The notes under the pieces were generated by a model. The model searched no databases and was not told where the DNA came from. It worked only from the letters and a program-made list of their open reading frames with translations. A DNA stretch of 12,838 bases, from positions 1-12,838 of the forward strand of contig CAZYOB010000022.1 in NCBI GenBank assembly GCA_964648275.1. The letters run 5' to 3'. The translations under genes were made by a program, and so were the position numbers. Positions 4,689 through 11,112 of this stretch are shown here, piece after piece (the stretch's first letter is position 1; each line of letters opens with the position of its first letter). Origin of the DNA: CAIQPO01 sp964648275. Its GTDB lineage: Bacteria > Patescibacteriota > Microgenomatia > UBA1400 > MFAQ01.

Positions 4689-7029
4689 CTACCTCGTCCA
4701 TTGATCTTACGAAGTAGAACCTGAGATCTTTTTTTACCTTTTCAGGTACGTCAACCATGTTCTTCTCATTGTCTGAGGGAAGAATGATGCGTTTAATCCC
4801 CGCCCGATGGGCAGCAATGACTTTTTCCCTAACTCCGCCAATTTCAAGAGCGCGACCCCTTAGGGTAACCTCTCCGGTCATGGAAAGATCTTTGGGAACA
4901 GGTCTGCTGCTGAAAGCAGAGATTAGGGCAGTGGTTATTGCCAAACCCGCACTGGGTCCATCTTTGGGGACAGCTCCTTCGGGTACATGAATATGAATAT
5001 CCGATTTACTTATTCTCGTCGCCTTGATACCAAGCATTTGAGCATGAGACCTGACGTAGGAATACGCAGCTTTAGCAGACTCTTTCATAACATCACCCAA
5101 ATGACCTGTGAGGGTGATCTTTCCCGTCCCGGGCATTATGGCGACTTCAATGAATAAGATATCACCACCGACTTTGGTATAGGCCATGCCGGTGACGAGA
5201 CCGATCTGATCTTCTTCTTCTGCCTGGGTACCATTAAAGAGAACTGGGCCAAGATAGTTATGTATTCTCTGTTTGTTGATATCAATGGGCAACTCTTTTC
5301 CTGATGCTTTGACTCTGGCCACTTTGCGCATGAGGGAGGCGATTTGTCGTTCCAGGTTACGGACCCCGGCTTCTCTGGTGTAATGACGAACCATATATCG
5401 AAGAATAGTCGAGCTGAGAGAGAAGTCCTTTTGATCCAGAGCGTGAGCTTCAGACTGCTTTTTGATCAGATATTTTTTGGCAATATGGAACTTCTCATCC
5501 TCGGTATATCCTGAGAATTCGATGACTTCCAAGCGATCGCGAAGTGCATGAGGAATCGTGTCCAGTACGTTAGCAGTGGTAATGAACAATACTTGAGAAA
5601 GATCGTAAGGAATGTCTAGATAGTGATCCTGGAAGGCAAAATTTTGTTCCGGGTCGAGTGCTTCCAAGAGGGCTGAGCTGGGATCTCCACGGAAATCTGC
5701 TCCAACTTTATCAATTTCATCCAACATGAACACAGGATTGCTAACACCTGAGTCTTTGATCGACTGGATTATTCTTCCAGGCATGGCACCGACATAAGTA
5801 CGTCTGTGACCTCTAATCTCGGCTTCATCTTTAACACCTCCGAGAGACATCTTGACAAAATTTCTACCGATAGCTTTGGCAATACTGCGACCAACGGATG
5901 TTTTACCTACACCGGGTGGTCCAACAAAACAAAGGATCGTTGGCGGACTGAAGGTGTGCTTTTTCTGGTGCTTTACCTGATCCGCTTTTAGCTTGAGGAC
6001 GGCAATGAATTCAATTATTCTCTCTTTGACTTTTTCCAAACCGTAATGATCTTCATTAAGAATCCTCTCCGCCTTGGGTAAGGAATAATTGCTCTTACTG
6101 GTTTTATTCCATGGGAGCTCAAGAATCGTTTCAATCCAGGTGCGAAGGTATGAACTTTCCGGATTTTGGATAGAAAGTCTAGCAAGACGCTCAAGTTCTT
6201 TATGGGTTTTTTCGTAGATCTCGTTGGGAAGATTGGCTTTTTTAAGTTTGATGCGCAGTTCTTTGATTTCTTCCTCTTCGCCTCCTTCACCCAGTTCTTT
6301 TTGGATGGTCTTCATTCTCTCGCGGAGGACAGCCTCCTTCATGCTCTCATCAAAGTGCTTCTGTGTCTTGTTGGCTATTTTTTTCTCCAGCTCAAGGATC
6401 TTTACTTCTTCAGTAAGGAAGTTAATGATGGCATTTAAGCGTTTTCCAAGAGAATCTTCCTCCAGAAGCTCTTGCTTTTCATTATTCTTGATATTCAGGA
6501 CTGAGGCGATTTGGTGGGAAACTTGGAGAGGGTCGGAGGCACTGACGATCTTCATAAAGACACTGGGGTCCAGATTTGATTTTCCCAGATCGATCGCTTT
6601 CTTAACTGCGGCTATGGCGTGGTTGGAAAGCGCGACTATCTTGGGAGTTTCTTCAAACTTCTGGAGATTCTCGGTAACTTGTGCCCAAAGTTGGCCGTCT
6701 CTGGCTTCGATTGAGTCAATATATACCCGAGTAGATCCTTTGACGATTGCGTGAAGCTCGTCATTTACGGGAAGCGTCTTGATTATCGTACAGATAGTGC
6801 CAATGTGGTAATAGTCGTTGATTCCGGAGGCTGTTATTTTGGGGTCCTTCTGGGATACGAAACAAACATCAAGGTTCCTCTTGGAAGCTTCTGTAATGCC
6901 GTTGATAGAAGCCGGACGACCAAAAGTCAGTACCGCTTCAGTGTCGGGGAAAATGACACCTTCTTTAAGCCCAATAAAGGGGTAAAAAAGAACCTCTTGA
7001 GGGTCGTTTTGTTCTAGTATGTCTGCCAT
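4666..7029 (-). CDS. lon: ATP-dependent Lon protease (LonA type)
   Basis: Soluble AAA+ serine protease that unfolds and degrades damaged and regulatory proteins as a hexamer. All domains are present in 787 residues, close to E. coli Lon (784). The N-terminal LON substrate-binding domain covers ~13-210, and a helical/coiled-coil segment ~210-290. The AAA+ module has Walker A GPPGVGKT (370-377), Walker B FMLDEIDK (434-441) and a sensor/arginine-finger region (485-500). The protease domain has PKDGPSAG with the catalytic Ser693 and the catalytic Lys736 in GGVREKVIAAHRAG (731-744). There is no membrane segment, which excludes LonB. ATG 7029 follows a TAAAAT box by 10 bases. It is downstream of a surface-protein/small-membrane-protein pair on the same strand (36-bp gap), so read-through is possible. 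Confidence 0.98.
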   Translation of the reverse strand: MADILEQNDPQEVLFYPFIGLKEGVIFPDTEAVLTFGRPASINGITEASKRNLDVCFVSQKDPKITASGINDYYHIGTICTIIKTLPVNDELHAIVKGSTRVYIDSIEARDGQLWAQVTENLQKFEETPKIVALSNHAIAAVKKAIDLGKSNLDPSVFMKIVSASDPLQVSHQIASVLNIKNNEKQELLEEDSLGKRLNAIINFLTEEVKILELEKKIANKTQKHFDESMKEAVLRERMKTIQKELGEGGEEEEIKELRIKLKKANLPNEIYEKTHKELERLARLSIQNPESSYLRTWIETILELPWNKTSKSNYSLPKAERILNEDHYGLEKVKERIIEFIAVLKLKADQVKHQKKHTFSPPTILCFVGPPGVGKTSVGRSIAKAIGRNFVKMSLGGVKDEAEIRGHRRTYVGAMPGRIIQSIKDSGVSNPVFMLDEIDKVGADFRGDPSSALLEALDPEQNFAFQDHYLDIPYDLSQVLFITTANVLDTIPHALRDRLEVIEFSGYTEDEKFHIAKKYLIKKQSEAHALDQKDFSLSSTILRYMVRHYTREAGVRNLERQIASLMRKVARVKASGKELPIDINKQRIHNYLGPVLFNGTQAEEEDQIGLVTGMAYTKVGGDILFIEVAIMPGTGKITLTGHLGDVMKESAKAAYSYVRSHAQMLGIKATRISKSDIHIHVPEGAVPKDGPSAGLAITTALISAFSSRPVPKDLSMTGEVTLRGRALEIGGVREKVIAAHRAGIKRIILPSDNEKNMVDVPEKVKKDLRFYFVRSMDEVVKIVFSK
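4703..4735 (+). terminator. Possible weak terminator after lgt, inside the lon 3' end
   Basis: GATCT (4703-4707) can pair with AGATC (4724-4728), directly followed by seven T residues (4729-4735). The stem is only 5 bp with a 16-base loop, so it may be chance: on the other strand the T tract is an ordinary Lys-Lys codon pair of lon. Confidence 0.28.
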
Positions 7030-7052
7030 AGTCTTAAAGATTTTAGCAGACT
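7030..7052 (-). promoter_or_regulatory. lon -10 box inside a small inverted repeat
   Basis: On the minus strand TGC-TAAAAT (box at 7040-7045) lies 10 bases before ATG 7029, giving a leader of about 3 bases. The box is flanked by AGTCT and AGACT (7048-7052 and 7030-7034), a 5-bp inverted repeat that straddles it. A repressor site is possible, but the arms are short. It does not resemble CIRCE. Confidence 0.42.
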
Positions 7053-7065
7053 TGGTCCGAAATTG

Positions 7066-7170
7066 CTAATAACTGAAAACAAGTCGTAATCCTAGCAAGA
7101 TCGTGGCTAAAACAGTAAGGAATGTAAGGATGATCAACAGGGAAAAAGAGAAAGGTTTCCTACTGGCCAT
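7066..7170 (-). CDS. 34-aa single-pass membrane micro-protein
   Basis: A complete short reading frame: start MASRKPFSFS, a hydrophobic helix at about residues 9-28 (SLLIILTFLTVLATILLGL), then RLVFSY and TAG. A basic N-terminus followed by ~20 hydrophobic residues is the layout of a single-pass inner-membrane peptide with its N-terminus in the cytoplasm. Its ATG lies inside the last codons of the upstream surface-protein gene (11-base overlap, ATGGCCAGTAG), an arrangement typical of translational coupling. I recognise no family. It is followed after 36 bp by lon. Possible roles are an anchor or partner for the upstream surface protein; this is inference. It is short enough that chance cannot be excluded. 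Confidence 0.6.
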   Translation of the reverse strand: MASRKPFSFSLLIILTFLTVLATILLGLRLVFSY

Positions 7171-7627
7171 TTGGTTTAGAGGAGATAATAACGGACTGTT
7201 CGTCGGACCAGAGGTGTTTACCTTGAACAAAGGCGTATGAGCGGAAAAATACCCGACCCGGTTTGTCGGGGACGATGGTCACACTGAAGTCTGAGGGAAG
7301 TGGAAACTCACCCGACTCATAATCCTCAGGATGATTTGGATAGCCTACTGCCTGAGGCGAATCAAAATCCAGAAGAGCAGAGGGAGAACTTTCGTAACCC
7401 CAATATAGAGTTGTGGCTGAGGTCCTCAAACCTTCAGGAACTTCAACATGCCAGGAAAAGGCAGCCCGAGAACCGGCTTCTGTAATTTTCGGGAAAGAGG
7501 TCGTCTCCACTTTGGTGATTGACGCCCTCTCTTCAGAAATTGCTCTTTGGGCGTTCAGATAGTTGTAAAAAATGAGAGACAGAAACACTATCAAGGAGAT
7601 GGTGGTATAGACGATTCCCTTCTTCAT
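7160..7627 (-). CDS. Membrane-anchored extracellular beta-rich protein (155 aa)
   Basis: Residues 1-23 (MKKGIVYTTISLIVFLSLIF...) form an uncleaved-type signal anchor or signal peptide without a lipobox cysteine, so it is not an Lgt substrate. After a short linker, residues ~50-150 look like one Ig/fibronectin-type beta sandwich: AAFSWHVEVP, TTLYWGYES, the acidic ESGEFPLPSDFSVTIVP, then GRVFFRSYAFVQGKHLWSDE. The FFRSYA-x-V-x-GKH-x-WSDE pattern resembles surface proteins I recall from Patescibacteria, but I cannot name a function. ATG 7627 has a perfect TATAAT 6 bases upstream. It is divergent from the exported deacetylase and overlaps the 34-aa membrane protein, which suggests an envelope role. 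Confidence 0.75.
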   Translation of the reverse strand: MKKGIVYTTISLIVFLSLIFYNYLNAQRAISEERASITKVETTSFPKITEAGSRAAFSWHVEVPEGLRTSATTLYWGYESSPSALLDFDSPQAVGYPNHPEDYESGEFPLPSDFSVTIVPDKPGRVFFRSYAFVQGKHLWSDEQSVIISSKPNGQ

Positions 7628-7633
7628 AACTTG

Positions 7634-7655
7634 ATTATACTGTCAGAAGTATAAT
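7634..7655. promoter_or_regulatory. Back-to-back -10 boxes forming a palindrome
   Basis: ATTATAC (7634-7640) and GTATAAT (7649-7655) are a perfect 7-bp inverted repeat with an 8-bp spacer. Each arm contains a consensus TATAAT: the minus-strand box is 6 bases before ATG 7627, and the plus-strand box is 5 bases before GTG 7661 (23 before ATG 7679). The two promoters would compete for polymerase or share one operator. No clear -35 is visible for either. Confidence 0.55.
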
Positions 7656-7660
7656 TACTT

Positions 7661-8530
7661 GTGGTTTTTCTGGTAAAAATGCGTTGGATTTTTTTCTTGG
7701 TCATTATCTTTGCGATGATTGTTGCTGGTCATGCGCAAAAGAACCCATTTATTGTCGTAACGACTAAGGCCACTCCATTGCCCAGTATCTCCCCTGCTCC
7801 CAGCACAAGCCCATCTGCTGCACCGACAAAGGTGCTCAATCGAGGGGAAATGAGTAATCTGTATGGACCGTGTATTGAATTGCCGATAATTCTTTATCAC
7901 CACATTGAGCCTATGTCTGTAGCTCAACAAAAAAAGCATACCAGTCTGAATATTGATAGCGAGGTATTCCGTAAACAAATGGAGTACCTCAAACAAAAAG
8001 GGTATAGTTCTGTCACACCTGCAGACCTGGTGGCTTTTTTTGACGAGGGTATGCAACTGCCATCCAAACCGGTGATGATCACCTTTGACGACGGGTATGA
8101 CGATAATGGTGAATATGCCTACGAGATATTGAAACAAGTTGGAATCAAGGGAGTCATTTTCTTACCGACCGGTTTAATGCAAAATGAGGGGTATTTGAGG
8201 TGGGAGAAGATTATGGAGATGAACAGTTCCGGAATGATAACTTTTGGGAATCATACATGGTCGCACATGAATGCCGGGAGAGAAAAAGAATTGGTGAAAA
8301 AGGAGATATCTACCGCTGACATTCAGCTTGGAGAAAGAGGTCTTAATGTAACGAAGGTTTTTGCATATCCTTATGGAGAGCAAAATGGATATACCAGAGA
8401 GTATTTAGAAGAGATTGGATACAAGTTGGGCTTTACAACCAAGAATGGAAGGATATTATGCAAAGGACAGAGATTGACTTTGCCGCGCGTAAGAGTGAAT
8501 GGTGGGGATATGACTTATTACGGGTTCTGA
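7661..8530 (+). CDS. Exported polysaccharide deacetylase (NodB/CE4 fold)
   Basis: Metal-dependent deacetylase of N-acetylated cell-wall or surface sugars, acting outside the membrane. A hydrophobic N-terminus (~8-23) is followed by a Pro/Ser/Thr-rich linker (~38-56), then the NodB domain. Motif 1 is TFDDGYDD (141-148; Asp143 catalytic base, Asp144 metal), motif 2 is NHTWSH (His198, His202 metal ligands), motif 3 is FAYPYG (234-239) and motif 4 is LPRVRV (274-279). Upstream, LPIILYHHI (74-82) is typical of PgaB-like members. The start is ambiguous: GTG 7661 is 5 bases after TATAAT and would be leaderless, while ATG 7679 gives 283 residues and a cleaner signal peptide. Neither has a Shine-Dalgarno. 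The substrate could be peptidoglycan or an exopolysaccharide. Confidence 0.9.
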   Translation: MVFLVKMRWIFFLVIIFAMIVAGHAQKNPFIVVTTKATPLPSISPAPSTSPSAAPTKVLNRGEMSNLYGPCIELPIILYHHIEPMSVAQQKKHTSLNIDSEVFRKQMEYLKQKGYSSVTPADLVAFFDEGMQLPSKPVMITFDDGYDDNGEYAYEILKQVGIKGVIFLPTGLMQNEGYLRWEKIMEMNSSGMITFGNHTWSHMNAGREKELVKKEISTADIQLGERGLNVTKVFAYPYGEQNGYTREYLEEIGYKLGFTTKNGRILCKGQRLTLPRVRVNGGDMTYYGF

Positions 8531-8558
8531 TCTTCAATTTTTGAGGTTGTGGTCACGA

Positions 8559-9053
8559 TTACAGACCAGAAACGACTTTGCCGACGAAATAGCCAATAAT
8601 TGCGGCAGTAAGAGACACCAAACTCATCTCAAGACCGCTTTTTATCTTGTTTATCCCAGCTACCTGACCTTTAAAATAGCCAATGCTAAATAAGGCAGCG
8701 ATAGACAATGCAATCGAGGGCAATATGGCGGTGTAAGGAGCGAGAAAGAAGAAAGGAATGATTGAAAAGAACCCTCCCAAAACATAAGAGGCACCCATGA
8801 AGAGGGAACCGGAGACAGATTTGCGAAACGTCTTGACTAGTGGAATGTGTGCAATTTCCATTTCCGATTTGTTTGAAAGATATGTACCTGCCGCCATTGA
8901 AAGACTTTCGACGACGATCAGCACCAGCGCGGTAAGAATCACCAATTTACGACTGTCAGTGGCAGCAGCGACACCAACAACAACACCCAAAGTAGAGACA
9001 ATACCGTCTTCCATTCCAAAGATTGTTTCTTTAACGGGAATATCTATTTTCAT
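8559..9053 (-). CDS. VIT1/CCC1-family transporter, short form (164 aa)
   Basis: Membrane protein of the vacuolar iron transporter family, which moves Fe(II) or Mn(II) against protons in characterised members. Five hydrophobic helices are visible (~17-32, 36-58, 82-103, 106-127, 141-161). Family motifs are FGMEDGIVSTLGVVVGVAAA (12-31) with Asp16, and ESLSMAAGTYLS (49-60) with Met53. Those two residues line the ion path in the plant homologue, as I recall. The loop between helices 2 and 3 is only about 22 residues, so the cytoplasmic metal-binding domain of plant VIT1 and the rubrerythrin domain of other bacterial members are absent. The gene begins 22 bp after rarA on the same strand and is probably co-transcribed. 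The ion is not determined. Confidence 0.85.
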   Translation of the reverse strand: MKIDIPVKETIFGMEDGIVSTLGVVVGVAAATDSRKLVILTALVLIVVESLSMAAGTYLSNKSEMEIAHIPLVKTFRKSVSGSLFMGASYVLGGFFSIIPFFFLAPYTAILPSIALSIAALFSIGYFKGQVAGINKIKSGLEMSLVSLTAAIIGYFVGKVVSGL

Positions 9054-9075
9054 TCAAAGACAAAATTATTATCTA

Positions 9076-10224
9076 CTATCCAGTGTAATACTTTTTGCCT
9101 TTTAATTTGTCAGGAAGAAGGTCTGCAGTGGTATAGGCTTCATAACCAGAGCCATAACCGAGTTTTTTCATGAGTTTCGTAGGAGCGTTGCGAAGATTAA
9201 GGGGAATGGGTAGATTCCCGTGTTGAGTGACATCGGTCTGAGCAGCTCTAAGAGCGTCATATGAAGATCTATCTTTTTTGGCGGTGGCAAGATAGACAAC
9301 TCCATGAGCCAAATTGATTGCACATTCCGGATATCCAATGATCTCGCAGGAGCGAAATACCTCATTGGCTACGACCAGTGCCGTTGGCTGAGCCATACCA
9401 ATATCTTCGCTGGCGAAGATAACCATACGACGTGCTATGAAGAGGGGGTCTTCACCTGCAGCCACCATCCGAGCGAGGTAATACAGAGCAGCATCTGGAT
9501 TGCTTGCTCTCATGGATTTTATAAATGCCGAGATGGTGTTGTAGTGCTCTTCCCCCAGCTTATCAAATCTTAAGAATTTAGACTGGAGAGCATTCTTAAG
9601 ATTATCAACGGTGAGTTCTTTGTATAAATTGGCAGTGGATTCGATAAGAGTGATTGCCTGTCTGGCATCACCGTTAGCGAAATTGGATAGCCACTCCTTG
9701 GCATCAGCTTTGATCTTGAGTTTGACTGCCTTGGCAGCACGGTCGATGATCTTTGAAATATCATCCGGGGAAAGTTCATTGAGGACAAAGACGCGACAGC
9801 GAGACAGTAGAGGGGAGATTATCTCGAAACTGGGATTTTCTGTGGTAGCCCCGATAAGAGTCAGTAGGCCGGATTCAACAGAGGGGAGGAGGTAATCCTG
9901 TTGGGCTTTGTTAAATCGATGGATCTCATCGAGAAACAGTACTTTTGGACGGTCATCATCTGTTTTAAGGTTAACTATCTTCCTAATATCATCCTTGCCA
10001 GCGGAAACGGCACTGAGTTCAAAAAATTGAGCGTCGAGTGCATCGGCATAGATGCGAGCGATGGTGGTTTTTCCTGTACCCGGAGTGCCCCAAAGGATAA
10101 AGGAGAATAATAGTTTGTTCTCAATTGCTAACCGAATGGGTTTCCCGGGTCCAACGAGGTGTTCTTGACCGATGTAGTCATTTAAATCTTTGGGTCTGAT
10201 TTTTGAAGCGAGTGGTTCCGGCAT
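9076..10224 (-). CDS. rarA: Replication-associated recombination protein A (MgsA/RarA AAA+ ATPase)
   Basis: Clamp-loader-like AAA+ ATPase that acts at stalled replication forks and single-strand gaps. The N-terminus PLASKIRPKDLNDYIGQEHL (4-23) is characteristic. Walker A is GTPGTGKTT (46-54), Walker B is LFLDEIHRFNKAQQD (96-110), GATTENPSFE (125-134) is sensor 1 and SRCRVF (141-146) holds the arginine finger. The C-terminal tetramerisation region has the family stretches ALYYLARMVAAGEDP (246-260), RRMVIFASEDIGMA (265-278) and KKDRSSYDAL (316-325). At 382 residues it stops soon after PDKLKGKKYYTG, about 60 residues shorter than E. coli RarA, mainly at the C-terminal tail. ATG 10224 has no obvious Shine-Dalgarno and no clear -10. 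Confidence 0.96.
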   Translation of the reverse strand: MPEPLASKIRPKDLNDYIGQEHLVGPGKPIRLAIENKLLFSFILWGTPGTGKTTIARIYADALDAQFFELSAVSAGKDDIRKIVNLKTDDDRPKVLFLDEIHRFNKAQQDYLLPSVESGLLTLIGATTENPSFEIISPLLSRCRVFVLNELSPDDISKIIDRAAKAVKLKIKADAKEWLSNFANGDARQAITLIESTANLYKELTVDNLKNALQSKFLRFDKLGEEHYNTISAFIKSMRASNPDAALYYLARMVAAGEDPLFIARRMVIFASEDIGMAQPTALVVANEVFRSCEIIGYPECAINLAHGVVYLATAKKDRSSYDALRAAQTDVTQHGNLPIPLNLRNAPTKLMKKLGYGSGYEAYTTADLLPDKLKGKKYYTG

Positions 10225-10301
10225 ATGTTTTCGGTGTTTATTTGGGTATGATTAAGTTTAAGAGAGATTGTCGATTTAGTCAACAATGCAGCAGAAATCT
10301 C

Positions 10302-10334
10302 AGGAGGGTTGAATGTGAGAAAATATCCTTGATG
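10302..10334 (+). promoter_or_regulatory. Strong Shine-Dalgarno with a five-codon upstream ORF overlapping the methyltransferase start
   Basis: AGGAGG (10302-10307) is the one textbook Shine-Dalgarno I noticed before a start in this window, yet it is 24 bases from ATG 10332, too far to serve it directly. Five bases after it comes ATG-TGA (10313-10318), a start-stop. Seven bases after it comes GTG 10315, which opens MRKYP and stops at TGA 10330-10332, overlapping the methyltransferase ATG as TGATG. This fits translational coupling or leader-peptide control. Confidence 0.5.
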
Positions 10335-11078
10335 ATAAGAAATACATCTTGGCAAAAAGTCGGAAAATGGTATGGGGAAATTGTGGGAGAAAAAGGACAT
10401 TTTTTCCATCAGACGATAATAATCCCCAGATCACTTAAACTACTGAACGTTAAACCGGAGTCCAGCCTATTGGATATTGCCTGCGGAAGCGGAGTCTTGG
10501 CAAGGCATATTCCTCAACAGACACAATACCTGGGAGTTGATCTTGCATCCGGTTTGATTGAGAAAGCTAGGAAGATGGATGGCAATAAAAAGCATAAATT
10601 TGTTGTAGGTGATGTTACTGACAAAATTCCGGGAGAAGATTTCGATAATGCTGTGATGATTCTAGCTCTTCAGAACATCAAAGAACCTGAGAAAGCTATT
10701 GAGAATGTCGTGAATAAACTTAAATCCGGAGGAAAATTTTTAATTGTGATCAATCACCCCGCATTCAGAATACCCAGGCAAAGTGGTTGGGAGGTAGATA
10801 AGGTAAATAAATTGCAGTACAGAAGAGTGAGCAAGTATATGAATCCGATTGAAATACCCGTTGAGATGCATCCGGGAAAACATGACGGTCAGTTCACATG
10901 GTCATATCATCATCCCCTTTCGGACTACTCGGAGTATTTATTTAAGTCAGGATTCTTAATCGAAAAAATTGAAGAATGGACTTCAGAGAAAACAAGCAAG
11001 GGTAGAGCAGCCAATATGGAAAATAGAGCCAGGGAAGAATTCCCAATGTTTATGGCTATTTTGGCAGTAAAGAAATAA
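10332..11078 (+). CDS. Class I SAM-dependent methyltransferase (248 aa)
   Basis: Rossmann-fold methyltransferase, probably cytoplasmic. The frame is open upstream to 10203, but MIRNTSWQKVGKWYGEIVGE at ATG 10332 is the typical N-terminus, and the extra 43 residues look non-coding. Motif I is LLDIACGSG (46-54), followed by YLGVDLASGLIEKAR (motif II, acidic Asp70), VVGDV (91-95) and a post-motif strand MILALQNI. A distinctive C-terminal part carries NHPAFRIPRQSGWEVD (141-156), YRRV, PVEMHPGKH, HHPLSDYSEYLFKSGF and IEEWTS. This pattern recurs in a bacterial Methyltransf_11-type family whose substrate I do not know. It is divergent from rarA with 107 bp between starts; the next gene starts 34 bp downstream with its own -10 box. 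Confidence 0.88.
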   Translation: MIRNTSWQKVGKWYGEIVGEKGHFFHQTIIIPRSLKLLNVKPESSLLDIACGSGVLARHIPQQTQYLGVDLASGLIEKARKMDGNKKHKFVVGDVTDKIPGEDFDNAVMILALQNIKEPEKAIENVVNKLKSGGKFLIVINHPAFRIPRQSGWEVDKVNKLQYRRVSKYMNPIEIPVEMHPGKHDGQFTWSYHHPLSDYSEYLFKSGFLIEKIEEWTSEKTSKGRAANMENRAREEFPMFMAILAVKK

Positions 11079-11099
11079 ATCGGCGGCAAATAAAGTTGA

Positions 11100-11105
11100 T
11101 ATAGT
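11100..11105 (+). promoter_or_regulatory. -10 box (TATAGT) for the CaCA exchanger
   Basis: TATAGT matches TATAAT at 5 of 6 bases and lies 7 bases before ATG 11113. It implies a leaderless transcript separate from the upstream methyltransferase. No -35 is apparent. Confidence 0.45.
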
Positions 11106-11112
11106 AGATATA

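Noticed and set aside
6224..6754. 176-residue plus-strand frame inside lon
   Set aside because: Ser/Phe-rich, low-complexity translation typical of the reverse strand of a charged coding region; lon is intact here.
7655..8137. 160-residue minus-strand frame opposite the deacetylase
   Set aside because: It is antisense to the NodB domain, whose motifs are clear on the plus strand. The translation has no recognisable features.
8531..8575. Terminator between the deacetylase and the VIT-like gene
   Set aside because: Only a 5-bp TGGTC/GACCA pairing without a T tract was found, so no terminator is claimed.
10203..10331. N-terminal extension of the methyltransferase to 10203
   Set aside because: It would overlap the rarA start, its translation is rich in Arg/Cys without family resemblance, and the typical methyltransferase N-terminus begins at ATG 10332.
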